The notes beneath the pieces are model-generated. The model made no database searches. It was not told the DNA's origin and saw only the letters and a list, made by a program, of their open reading frames with translations. The translations under genes and the position numbers were made by a program. A DNA stretch of 64,000 nt from Persicaria tinctoria (Eukaryota > Streptophyta > Magnoliopsida > Caryophyllales > Polygonaceae), in the NCBI GenBank assembly GCA_037127255.1, contig JBANSL010000009.1, positions 25,384,475 through 25,448,474 on the forward strand, read 5' to 3'. Positions 45,509 to 56,583 of the stretch are shown piece after piece. Positions within the stretch are counted from its first letter, which is position 1; the number at the start of each line of letters is the position of its first letter.

Positions 45509-47587
45509 TGATGCGGGACCATCCAAGACACCTTCGGACACACCTATACTTGGGGATGGACCTGTGATTCGAGCTCGTGAGAATGTTGTCATCCTCAAGA
45601 GGAAGAAGAAGGCTTCACCATGGGAGAAGGTCCAAAGATGGAAGTTCGACGTTTTTAAGATTCGTTCAGCAGTTTGACAGCTTTTTGACGTCTCAGTAAA
45701 ATGAGTCGTTCGGAGTCCGTATTTATGGTATCGTATCGTGCCATATCTTATCGGAACGAGGACGAAGAGATCTACAACTTTGTTGTTGAATATTTTTCCA
45801 GATTCGACCTATAGCTTGGCCGAAAATAACATTCTTTGAGCTATCGCTGGTTTTGACGGGAATTTATTCTAAGTGTTGGAACTATCTTTGTTGCTATTTT
45901 TAGAGACCTTATTTATTTAAGTTATTTTAGGTAATTTAGGGATTTATTTTAATTTCCATTATATTTATTATTTTCATTAAAAATCAGCCATAGGTTTCTA
46001 TATAAACTCTTAATTTAGAAGAGTTTAGGATGATGTGTCAATCTTAGAGGGATTTTAGGAGTCTTAACTAATCTTTTTTTTCCCATTTTTCATGGATTTT
46101 CTTTAATTCTCATCTTTTCTTCTTTTTTCATTCAATTCTCTTTTTTCTTTAATTTTACTAACCTTCTATATAAACTTTTAATTTAGAAGAGTTTATGATG
46201 ATGTGTCAATCTTAGAGGGATTTTAGGAGTCTTAACTAATCTTTTTTTCCCCATTTTTCATGGATTTTCTTTAATTCTCATCTTTTCTTCTTTTTCATTC
46301 AATTTCCTTTTTTCTTTAATTTTACTAACCATTGGGCTTAATTCAAAACATTGAATTCAATCTAATATAACTATTGAGCTTAATCAAATTAAATATCTAT
46401 ATAAACTCTTAATTTAGAAGAGTTTTAATTTAGAAGAGTTTAGGATGATGTGTCAATCTTAGAGGGATTTTAGGAGTCTTAACTAATCTTTTTTTCCCAT
46501 TTTTCATGGATTTTCTTTAATTCTCATCTTTTCTTCTTTTTCATTCAATTCTCTTTTTTCTTTAATTTTACTAACATTCTATATAAACTTTTAATTTACA
46601 AGAGTTTAGGATGATGTTTCAATCTTAGAGGGATTTTAGGAGTCTTCACTAATCTTTTTTTCCCCATTTTTCATGGATTTTCTTTAATTCTTATTTTTTC
46701 TTCTTTTTCATTCAATTTTCTTTTTTCTTTAATTTTACTAACCATTGGGCTTAATTCAAAACATTGAATTCAATCTAATATAACTATTGAGTTTAATCAA
46801 AATAACTATTGAGCTTAATTCAAAACATTGAATATAACTATTGATTATGACACATCACATTTAAACAATGTTATAATAATGTTGATATTATTATTACCGA
46901 GTAATTTCAAATATCTATATTTATGTATTATACTTTACATTAAAAAAATTGAGATAATTATAAGATACGTTTATTGTAAAGTTTTTTTATGATTTTTATC
47001 TTAACATTTATGAATATTTTATAATATTTATATTATATATATATATATATAATATTTTAGTTTTAAAAAAATGCACCATGACGCGGGGATCGTACTAGTT
47101 CTATATTAAAACGGTTGATTCCTCCATTGTAAATTAGACGCCTCTTTGATTATAGAAAATTCAGTTTGTGTGAAACATAATTGAGAGAAAGTCAATCGAT
47201 TTGTAGCGTTGCTCATCGATTGCAAATTGGTTATAGATCTTGCTTGGTTTGCTTTGAGTTCATCAAACTCGCGAGAGCTTGGTGATCCTAGTAATCACAA
47301 ATCCCCTCCTTGTGCCTCCAAGTTGTCCGCTTGGTTGTGTAAGGTTGTAGAGGCGGGCTTTATAGTCGTTGGTATTTGGTTCCTACCCTCTTAGGAGGCC
47401 TGGGGTCTTTGCCTCATTCTATTTTAGTTCGAATCACCCATCTATCGGTCTTTATTTCATTGTTTTGTCGAGTCTTTCATTGCTGCGTTTTGTTTGTTCT
47501 TATTCTGTTCTTGAGTCTTTGCTTCCGTTCTTGTCTTTGAGTCTTGATTGTCGAAGATCGGGTCATCCTACGGCTAACCCCGTATCA
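45509..47587 (+). repeat. 3' LTR of element G (2079 bp with Helitron insertion)
   Basis: TGATGCGGGACC...CCCCGTATCA. It matches the 5' LTR on both sides of the insertion at 45997-47098. The TSD GAGAG follows at 47588-47592, after which the outer array resumes. Confidence 0.93.
45997..47098 (+). mobile_element. non-autonomous Helitron, 1.1 kb, with internal tandem units
   Basis: The 5' end TCTATATAAACTCTTAATTT and the 3' end '...tgacgcggggatcgtaCTAG|T' fit Helitron rules (TC start, CTRR end, no TIR or TSD). A degenerate stem-loop lies around 'gcaccatgacgcggg' shortly before the end. Comparison with the 5' LTR of G shows an insertion without target duplication. The interior is about four tandem copies of a 170-200-bp unit, each starting with the same 5' terminus (45997, ~46164, ~46396 and ~46579), then about 300 AT-rich bases. 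No Rep/helicase. Confidence 0.75.
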
Positions 47588-47850
47588 GAGAGGATTAAGG
47601 AGTGGATGACACATAAGCATTAAGTATATATTCTAAATTAAGAGTATAATATATAGATATAGATATAGATAGATTGTTAGTAAATATGTCAAGAAAAAAA
47701 TGTGATTGGTTTAATGAGATAAATGGAATAATAAATAAATAATAATTAAAGGAAATAAATAATTAAAAAGGAAAAAAACTTGATTGATGGAAAATGAGAG
47801 GATTAAGGAGTAGATGGCACATAAGTATTAAGTATTCTAAATTAAAAGTA
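47588..47850 (-). repeat. Helitron-like tandem array, continuation right of element G
   Basis: Resumes with 'gagaggattaaggag' at the duplicated target, followed by one complete unit (about 47672-47850). Same unit and orientation as 19673-20777. Confidence 0.7.
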
Positions 47851-47855
47851 TACGT

Positions 47856-47911
<56 letters not shown>

Positions 47912-47912
47912 T
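47851..47912. repeat. TA/TG/CA microsatellite
   Basis: Mixed 'tatatatg', (TA)n and (CA)n repeats between the Helitron-like array and the large MULE. Confidence 0.85.
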
Positions 47913-48129
47913 TAATAGAAACATCATTTCTTAGTAAAAAAGTTGGGTTAAATTTGGTGAATATCCATTTTTCATGTCAAAATTAAGTAAATGTCCACTT
48001 TTTTACATAATTAAGTAAATGTCTATTTTTTCCAAAACTACCCCTCGTTCTCCATCCCTAACCCTTCCTCCTTCCCCATTTGACCATTTTTAATTTTAAC
48101 ATTGACTAGTCAACATTGACCATTCTGGT

Positions 48130-48830
48130 CAACGCTGCATTTGGTGACAATTTTTTGGTGACAGTTGATTATATTTTTTTGGTGACAGTTAATTGTGACA
48201 ATTATTTTGGTGACAATTAATTTTTTGTGACATTTTATTTTTTCCGATGACAATTAGGAAAAAATCTTTTCTAGTGACAATTGATTTTCTTTTTTACTTG
48301 TGATAATTGTTGGTGACAAAAAAATTTGGGTGAGAATTGATTTTCTTCACATAACAGTTGCCAGTAATACTTTTCCTCGGTGACAAATGAGGTTTTTCTG
48401 CTAATAGATGATTTTCCCGATGACAATTGTTGGTGACAACTATTAACGACGAGGTTGATGACAATATATTGTCACCATGATATTGTAACCTTAAAAAAAT
48501 TGTCACCATAACATTATACATCACCAAGACATTGTCACCAACTACAGAACACTGTTTTCATATTGTTTAATCAACCGTATTGTCACCAACTTATAAAAAA
48601 CATTGTAACCAACCTCTTTTCAGTAATCTATTGACACCAACAATAAAATAGTGTAACAAACCTATTTTCATCAAGTTTTGTTCAATAATCTACTGTCACC
48701 AATTACAAAACTTTGTCACTAATCTACTGTCAACCACCTATTTTTAGAAATTAATTGTCACCAACGACAAAACAGTGTCACCAACCAATTGTCACCAACT
48801 ACAAAGCACTTTCATCAAACTAAAATGTTT
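48130..48830. repeat. GTGACAAT / ATTGTCACC motif array, left block of MULE-1
   Basis: About twenty copies of (g)gtgacaatt on the plus strand at 48145-48470, then many of ttgtcacca in the opposite orientation to 48830. The two orientations form one large, loose inverted structure around 48470. Confidence 0.8.
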
Positions 48831-48963
48831 ACAATGCTAATGTTATCACATTTGTCATCTAATATTAACACATTTTTGTTACAAAACTGAAACCCTAGAA
48901 CAACGGGATCATAGACCCAAGAGGGGCTAAACCTGAGCAGACGAAAATTTGATGTACAGTATA

Positions 48964-49033
48964 GTTTAGGGTTTAGGGTTTAGGATTTAGGGTTTAGGCC
49001 CTAAACCCTAAATCCTAAACCCCAAACCCTAAA
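48964..49033. repeat. inverted telomeric-repeat palindrome
   Basis: About five TTTAGGG units followed directly by about five CCCTAAA units. The two arms (about 35 bases each) are near-perfect reverse complements, with one mismatch. They share the same variant unit TTTAGGA on one side and its complement on the other, so one arm probably arose by copying the other. Confidence 0.9.
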
Positions 49034-49560
49034 ATGTGTGTACAATACCAATATTATTAGATTTGTCATCTAATATTAACGCATTTTTGTTATGAAACTG
49101 AAACCCTAGAACTAGGGAAGCATAAACCCTAGAGGGGCTAAACTTGAGCAAACGAATAATTCGATGTACAATACTATAATGGCATCACATTTTTCATCTA
49201 ATATTAACGCATTTTTGTTACAATAATAACCCTAAGTAGATGAAATTTGATGTAAAGTTTAATTTTGTAATACTTAATTGTCAGACTACATCAACTTGCA
49301 AAAATATCAAAACAAAGGGGAACAGTTGAGACATTCATACTTAACATCCAAAATAGCAAGACCCTTTATAGCCATCATCTCTCTCTATACGCATCCATAT
49401 ACTTGTCTGAAATAACTTCAATACCACCATAAAATATAATACCCTCGATATATTTGATGGTATACATACCACAACTTCCATTACAATTGAACAGAAGGAT
49501 AATGAAAACTACATTATAGCTAAATGAGATATAAATTCCATTTGTCAACAAAACAAAATA
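49034..49560. other. duplicated AT-rich segment of MULE-1
   Basis: 'catctaatattaacgcatttttgtta' occurs at about 48855, 49065 and 49196 with related flanks (three diverged copies). No gene is seen. Confidence 0.55.
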
Positions 49561-50101
49561 TATAACTCTACCAATTGTCACAAATCTAAAAAAAACAACA
49601 AAATAACAACATATATTCCATCTGTCACCAAAACAGAATATATAATTCTAGCAATTGTCACCAATCAAAAAATAACAACATAATTCTATTTGTCACCAAA
49701 ACAGAATATATAACTATAGCAATGGTCACCAATCTAAAAATAACAACATAAATTCCATTTGTCACCAAAACAGAATATATAACTCTACCAATTTTTGGTG
49801 ACAATTGTGTATATTTTCCGGTGACAGTTATTTGTGATAGTTATTTCGGTGACAATTGACTTTTTTTGTGACATTTTATTTTCTTTCTAGTGACATTTAA
49901 CGAAATTTTTTTCTGGTACTAGTGAACATTGTAACCAACCTATTGTCATCAATTATACAACATTGTCACAAATTTTTATCACCTACTATAAAATATTGTC
50001 ACCGTCAATTTCTACTAACTAAATACTATCACCAACTACAAAATATTATCACCAACTACGAAACACTATCATCAAATTATTTTCACCAACAAGTGAACAC
50101 A
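49560..50101. repeat. tandem ~85-bp units and GTGACAAT motifs, centre-left of MULE-1
   Basis: Units with 'atttgtcaccaaaacagaat' and 'atataactctacc' repeat three to four times at 49605-49790. GGTGACAATTG motifs follow on the plus strand (49797-49900), then ATTGTCACC motifs up to element T. Confidence 0.75.
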
Positions 50102-50106
50102 GTCAC

Positions 50107-51444
50107 TGATGTGCATATTTTTAGTCATATTTTTCCATATGTTCTGATGTCAATTTGAGTCATTTTCATAGGTTTTGCATTGGGTTTAGTGTCTTTTGCA
50201 TAAGTTTTCATATTTTAACAAGAAATAGATATCTTCACTAGTTTTTATGTGTTTTACAGGATTTTGGAAGATGTTTTTGAATAAACTTTAAAGAGAAAAA
50301 AGACGCGGAAGAGAATAAGGAGCTCATAGGAAAAAAGAACGGAAGCAATCGGAGTTATAACGAAGGAGATACGGGCGTTTCGCTAAGTCCGAGATGGATT
50401 ACCGTCATACCGACCCCATAACGACCCTAAGGGGAGTCGGTACCGAGGCTCAATCTGGAAGTGCGAAGCAAGAAAAAGCAACAGTGTGTCATACCGACCC
50501 TAATGGGGGTCGGTACCGAGGTCACATGCTTCGGTATGGTTCCCAGCGGAGCTTATTTACCCGGATTTGATATATTTATTATTTCCTAATTTAGTTTATG
50601 GGCTATTAAGTATCAATAGGATTTTTAGGGTTTGGAGGAGTCTCTTCTTGGACCTCTTTTTTAGCACACGTATAGAATTTCAGCACACGTTTAGAGAGCG
50701 TTTGTGAGCGGATTTGAGAGCTTTTTGAAGTGAGTTCTTCGGCGAAAGTTGGAGAACGTATTGTGAGGCTTTTGGGACGCTTTGTTGAGGTTATTCTCGG
50801 GTTTTTATGCAATTTAATTTTCTGATTTTTATTAATTTCATGAATTTTGCAATGTCTACCATGTTTATGCGTGAGTAGTCGCCTTTTCTATGGTTTGGGT
50901 GATCCCAACGATATTTATGCTTGCAATTTTGCTATGAATTGATGAATTGATTGGTTTTATCTATTTTATGTGCTTAAGTACTCAATGAAAATTGGGGAAA
51001 TTCTTTTTTTGCAATTAAATTGAAAGATTGAATTGTGAATTGGATAGTAATTAGGATTTTGAACGCAAGTTTGATAACCTAATTAAGATTGTTAGTAAAG
51101 TTTATTAATTTGTGAAAATAAATTGATTGCTTTGCTAGGGTTGATGCAAGTTGACCTATTTAATAGATAAAAACATGATTTTTACTTGATTCATTGCAAT
51201 GCTTGTATGATTATCGTTGTGGTGATCCCTATGCCCTAGATCTTTCATATTATTGATTTTTCCTAAAAATTCCAGCAGCCCACAAACCCCCAAAATTCTA
51301 TAATTTTCCATCTCTTTGGTAACTAGAATTGAGTAACTAGAATTGAGTCACTGACTTTCTCCCTGCAGACGAACTTGACCCTACTATACTATAGCGAGGT
51401 TTCGATCTTATAAATTTATTTGTTTGAAAATAAACCCTTCATCA
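50107..51444 (+). repeat. 5' LTR of element T (1338 bp)
   Basis: TGATGTGCAT...CTTCATCA. It contains GGTCGG-type hairpins (50410-50523). Its TATA box reads TATCAATA (50611-50618) where the 3' LTR has TATAAATA, so its promoter may be weakened. Confidence 0.95.
50493..50514. repeat. hairpin ACCGACCC / GGGTCGGT in the T LTR
   Basis: An 8-bp perfect stem with a 6-base loop, continued by 'accgag'. A second, weaker hairpin lies about 65 bases upstream. Both are kept in the 3' LTR (about 55495-55605). A related 16-base perfect palindrome GGGTCGGTACCGACCC occurs internally at 53375-53390. Confidence 0.8.
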
Positions 51445-51447
51445 AAT

Positions 51448-51465
51448 TGGCGTCGTTGCCGGTGA
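51448..51465 (+). promoter_or_regulatory. primer binding site of element T
   Basis: TGGCGTCGTTGCCGGTGA, three bases after the LTR. It closely resembles the TGGCGCCGTTGCCGGGGA primer site of Tat/Athila elements. 'aaattggcgtcgtt' recurs at about 51638, a partial duplication of the PBS region. Confidence 0.85.
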
Positions 51466-51720
51466 GATTTCAATTGTGCCAAAGTTTTAGTTACTATTAG
51501 AATTTGGGAATAGCCCATCGCTTTTCTTTTGTAAATATTATTTTATTTTCTTCTATTTTAATTAGTTTTTATTTTTTGAACATCCCACCTCCCACCACCC
51601 GCCTCATCGGTACCGACTTGGTGCCAAACCCTTCATCAAATTGGCGTCGTTATGGATTTTGTGCCAAACCCTTGCTATTTGATATGTGCACTTGTTTAAG
51701 TTTTCAAGATTAGGTACAAG

Positions 51721-53127
51721 ATGCAGTATGCATATGATTATTTTGAAACAAGGGCTGAACAAGAATAACGACAAGCAAGGAAAAAGGAGTATGCGAACTA
51801 TCTAGCTGAGGTTGATGAGGAGGACGAAGATTTCATTGATTTTGATACTTGGAAAGCAAAGAAGTCCTCCGAGGATTCTACCAAAGCCCAAGAGCCATAT
51901 GAGTCCTATCACCCAGATGAGGGGTATTATGTTCAATACGATCATAGGGACCCGTATAGGCCTTGCCAGCCCTCTTGGGGAAATATGTATGAACCATCAC
52001 TAGAGGTCGACGCTGAAAAGTGTAGGCAATCCCTAGATGATGAAACCATCAAGCAGATGAAGGTTGAGATGGCGGAATTACAACGCCAAGTAGAAGCTGA
52101 AGCCGCTGAAGTACGACGAATCAGGGAGACCAATGCAATCATGCGTGAACAACTGGATGAATGGAATAGGCTGCAGGCTTTGTCAAAATCACCATCACAA
52201 GACGCACACCCACAACCAATAGAGACTTCCTATCAGTATGAGGTTGGTTCATATGATAACATTATTTTTTGGGAGCTTGTAGGTGGAGAAGAGTCTGAGG
52301 ATGAAATGGTACCTATCCCAACCGAGTCAACATACACTTGTGCTGACTCTACTTATACTCTTGACGATTTGATTGTGCATCCTAAGGAGGAAGAAGAGAG
52401 TTACAAAGATCCTACAGAGCTACATGTAAGGTTAGGTATGGTCTTTAACCTCTTTTCTCATGATGAACATGTTGGCACTGAGACATTTCAGGAGGAGCCA
52501 TGTGAGGAACCTCAACAAAAGAAAGAAGTGCTCAAAGAGAAAGAGGAACCTCCTGCAGAGAATTGCCAAGATCCTACCGAGCCACAGGTAAGCTCAGGTA
52601 TGATCCCTAACCTCTTTTCTCATGATGAACAAGCATGCTTTACCATTACTACTAGTCTACCGCCACCTTTGTCATTCGAGGTGAAGGTGATACCCGACGA
52701 TTTCAAGCAACCGACTGTTGCATTTAAGTATGGGGTTCTTGTGAAGTGGCACATCAAAGATGAGGCGATAGAAGACAAGGTTGAGAAATCTCTTCCCCCT
52801 CCACCATTGTACACCAAACCCAAAGAAGCAACACATCTATTTGTGTATGATGGTGAGGAAGCTCAAAAAGTCAATTCAATGAAGAGGAAGAGGATTATAC
52901 ATGAGGGAAGCACACCTCCTGAGTGCTTTTCCATCGAGGATGAATGGGTGGAAGATTGGAGCATCCACTCAAGAAGGTTTAAGCTTATTCGTGAGACTAG
53001 GAAAGATGGTCCAAGGAAGTACAAAATGAATGAGCAAGGACCATGTCACTTGAGGGCCTATTACGATGTACCACCAAAGGACGTTCCACCACCATCTCCG
53101 CCGGCTGAACCACCAGACCCACCTTGA
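51721..53127 (+). pseudogene. unknown ORF of element T, 468 codons with one nonsense codon
   Basis: From ATG 51721 the frame is open to the stop at 53127 except for TAA at 51766-51768 (codon 16); the longest ATG-started part begins at 51985. The protein is acidic and low in hydrophobics. It has an Asp/Glu-rich N-terminus, a coiled-coil-like stretch (KQMKVEMAELQRQVEAEAAE) and two diverged copies of a ~60-residue unit, marked by DPTE...NLFSHDEH and DPTE...NLFSHDEQ. The C-terminus is Pro-rich (DVPPPSPPAEPPDPP). No CCHC knuckle, protease, RT or integrase motif is visible. I do not recognise the family. Gag-like or RNA-binding roles are possible but unsupported. Confidence 0.7.
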
Positions 53128-55184
53128 GAGCTAAGGTATGTCATGTCAAGCTAGAGACATTAAATTTAGCGCTTACGGGAGGCAACCCGCTTTACCTCCC
53201 TTTCTTTTTTAAGTTTTATTTTTAATTTCTTAGGGTTTAGGATAGGTAGAATAGATGGGATAGAATATACTTCACTAACCATGCAGGTCTTGAGAGAAAA
53301 CCACGACGGAAACGGGCGAAAAACGGAGAAAGGAGGAAGAAAGCACTCGTACCAAGGTTGTACCGATCATATCAGGGTCGGTACCGACCCTGTGGCGGAC
53401 CAATTATTAGGCGCGGCTTGAGCATATATTGGTTTGATCCTCCACCCTTTCCATCGATAGCTTGTTGATCTTCAATAGCTTATGAATCTTGATTTTGTGA
53501 GTTTTTGAGTCTTTTCCCTTTTACTTTGATTTTTCTTTTGACAGTGGGGACACTGTCTATTTTTAAGTATGGCGTGGGGATTCAGAAAACTTATGTGTGT
53601 CATTTTTATGTGTTTTGGATCATGTTTTATGTGTTGCACCTTATTTTATGGATTATGTTATGCATTCATGTTTAAGTTTTATGCATTTTATGTCTTAGTC
53701 ACTTTAGTCTTGCTTTTAGTTTCATAAAATCTGAAAAATAAAAAAAATGGAAAAAATGTCAAAAAACAAAAAATAAAAAAAATGCATGTTTATTTTTATT
53801 TTGTCTTATATTTTATTGAGTTTATACCCTAACTTAGATGTCTTATGATGATAAATAATGATTGACTTGATCATGCAAATCCTATGGCATGTTTGGAAGG
53901 TTTAGCCTAAGTCCTTGAAAATATTTTTATGTGGATTGTGAACTTGTGATGAAATTGAGCACATATGATCATAGGCTAAAGGTTGAAATCCAACAAAATT
54001 TGTCCTAGTGAGAAGTTTGACCTTATAGTGAGAACATAAAAAATCCCTTTGCTTTCTTGAGTGTATTTACTCTTCCTATGCATCTCTAATTGTTGTGATA
54101 GTTATTCAAAGCCAATGCATTTATATGTTTATGTGAATGAGAATTAACTGATGGAGGCATCATTTAAGCCAATTTTATCCTCTCTTTACCTACCATGTAT
54201 TATCTCTGCTTGAAGACAGAACAATAGCCTGAGCCTTTATTTATAAGCTCCACAAATTTATCCATAGCCGAATTGAGCCTCACCCCCATTTTGGGAATTA
54301 AGACTTAGAGTTGGTTGGAACGATGGTTTGGGGAAGGAATGAGCTTGTGTTTGATTTCAAGTGAGAAGGATTTTTGAATTTATTGAGTTATGGGTTGGTT
54401 TTATATTTTTATCTTGCTATGCATATTATGTAAAAAGATTTTTGGCTCAACCTATAAATGCACTATTGTTATTTGTGTTGTTTTATTTTCATTTAAAAAA
54501 AAAGAAAAAAAAATTCTAAAAAGAGAAAGAAAGAAAGAGAAGTATACGTTATGAATAAAGTGCATGAGCCAAATTTACCTTATTTCCTTTATTTTTGCAA
54601 GATTCATATTTTTTAGAGGTTTATTGAGTTTGAGAGGTTGTGTTCTTCATTGAGATGTGTGGGAGAGTTTAGTTGATTCATATGATTGAGAGTTATGGTT
54701 TGGTTGAGTTGTGTTGAAGATTTAGGAGTCTTGATTCCCGAATTTTATTAAGCACCACATAGCCAAATAATTCTATGCCCTCTATTTCTTACCAAGCCCC
54801 ATTACAACCCCGCCGAATGGAGTCTTCTTTGAAGTCTTCCATTGAGCGAAGTCCTCCTGATGGTTCTTGTTTGCACTTACATAATTGGTTGCGAAGTGGA
54901 TTTACATTTAAATTTCAATGTTTATGAGTTTGTATATGGAATTGAGTTGAGAGTTTATCTTCATAGCCTAAACACATTGAGAGTTGAGTATAAACACATT
55001 ATCCCTGTGAGGTTGGATTTATAATGTTTATGGCCATGAATCGCTCATATATGTGTGATGACGTTAAATTCACTTGTTTTACATTGCAACTACTTGAGAT
55101 GTTGCTTTTGACAAGGGCAAAGACTTGAAGGCTGTGTTGTAGGTATTGGTTATTGCTTGGTTATTGCTTGAGGACAACCAAGTC
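53128..55184 (+). other. 3' non-coding interior of element T
   Basis: Just after the ORF lies 'gcgcttacgggaggcaaccc' (53169-53188), a motif I recall downstream of the coding region in many Tat/Athila-type elements. The remaining 2 kb is AT-rich with no convincing gene. Confidence 0.6.
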
Positions 55185-55185
55185 T

Positions 55186-55200
55186 AAGTATGGGGTATTT
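55186..55200 (+). promoter_or_regulatory. polypurine tract of element T
   Basis: 'aagtatggggtattt' directly precedes the 3' LTR (55201), preceded by 'ttgaggacaacc'. Confidence 0.75.
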
Positions 55201-56578
55201 TGATGTGCATATTTTTAGTCATATTTTTCCATATGTTCTGATGTCAATTTGAGTCATTTTCATAGGTTTTGCATTAGGTTTAGTGTCTTTTGCATAAGTT
55301 TTCATATTTTAACATAGATGTCTTCACTAGTTTTTATGTGTTTTACAGGATTTTGGAAGCTGTTTTTGAAGAAACTTTTAAGAGAGAAAAGATGTGGAAG
55401 AGAATAAGGAGTGCATAGGAAAAAGAACGGAAGCAATCGGAGTTATAACCAAGGAGATACGGGCGTTTCTCTAAGTCCGAGATGGATTACCGTCATACCG
55501 ACCCCATAACGACCCTAAGGGGGGTCGGTACCGAGGCTCAATCTGGAAGTGCGAAGCAAGAAAAAGCAAGTGTGTCATACCGACCCTAATGGGGGTCGGT
55601 ACCGAGGTCACATGCTTCGGTATGGTTCCCAGCGGAGCTTATTTACCCGGATTTGATTATTTTTACCTTTTTTCTTAGATAGACTTTAGATAAAATTGAT
55701 ATATTTATTATTTCCTAATTTAGTTTTTGAGCTATTAAGTATAAATAGGATTTTTAGGGTTTGGAGGAGTCTCTTCTTGGACCTCTTTTTTAGAACACGT
55801 TTAGAATTTTCAGCACACGTTTAGAGAGCGTTTGTGAGCGGATTTGAGAGCTTTTTGAAGCGAGTTCTTCGGCGAAAGTTGGAGAACGTTTTGTGAGGCT
55901 TTTGGGATGCTTTGTTGAGGTTATTCTCAAGTTTTTGTGCAATTTAATTTTCTGATTTTTATTTATTCCATGAATTTTGCAATGTCTACCATGTTTATGC
56001 GTGAGTAGTCTCCTTTTCTAGGGTTTGGGTGATCCCAACGATAATTAGGCTTGCAATTTTGCTATGAATTGATGAATTGATTGGTTTTATCTATTTTATG
56101 TGCTTAAGTACTCAATGAAAATTAGGGAAATTCTTTTTTGCAATTAAATTGAAAGATTGAATTGTGAATTGGATAGTAATTAGGATTTTGAACGCAAGTT
56201 TGATAACCTAATTAAGATTGTTAGTAAAGTTTATTAATTTGTGAAAATAAATTGATTGCTTTGCTAGGGTTGATGCAAGTTGACCTATTTAATAGATAGA
56301 AACATGATTTTTACTTGATTCATTGCAATGCTTGTATGATTATCGTTGTGGTGATCCTTATGCCCTAGATCTTTCATATTATTGATTTTTCCTAAAAATT
56401 CCAGCAGCCCACAAACCCCCAAAATTCTATAATTTTCCATCTCTTCTTGCTATTTCTTGCTCTTTGGTAACTAGAATTGAGTCACTGACTTTCTCCCTGC
56501 GGACGAACTTGACCCTACTATACCATAGCGGGGTTTCGATCTTATAAATTTATTTGTTTGAAAATAAACCCTTCATCA
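55201..56578 (+). repeat. 3' LTR of element T (1378 bp)
   Basis: TGATGTGCAT...CTTCATCA, with an intact TATA box TATAAATA at 55740-55747. Hairpin regions are conserved with the 5' LTR. Confidence 0.95.
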
Positions 56579-56583
56579 GTCAC

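Larger units (their letters stand above)
20778..47587 (+). mobile_element. Ty3/gypsy LTR retrotransposon 'G', host of two nested LTR elements (26.8 kb as found)
   Basis: Both LTRs run TGATGCGGGACC...CCCCGTATCA, and the element is flanked by the 5-bp duplication GAGAG (20773-20777 and 47588-47592). A PBS follows the 5' LTR and a polypurine tract precedes the 3' LTR. It lies inside the Helitron-like array. Without LARD-1, LARD-2 and the Helitron in its 3' LTR it would be about 5.1 kb. That is too short for a complete gag-pol, and pol is largely missing (see parts), so G was already a deletion derivative. Confidence 0.93.
50107..56578 (+). mobile_element. LTR retrotransposon 'T' (Tat/Athila-like), complete, 6.5 kb, non-autonomous
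   Basis: LTRs at 50107-51444 and 55201-56578 share TGATGTGCAT...CTTCATCA ends. The 5-bp TSD is GTCAC (50102-50106 and 56579-56583). PBS and PPT are in place. The single ORF (51721-53127) is not Gag or Pol, so replication proteins must come from elsewhere. LTRs differ by several indels (for example about 40 bases present only at 55653-55692) and by substitutions, so it is not a very young insertion. It lies inside a GTCACC-motif array of MULE-1. Confidence 0.95.
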
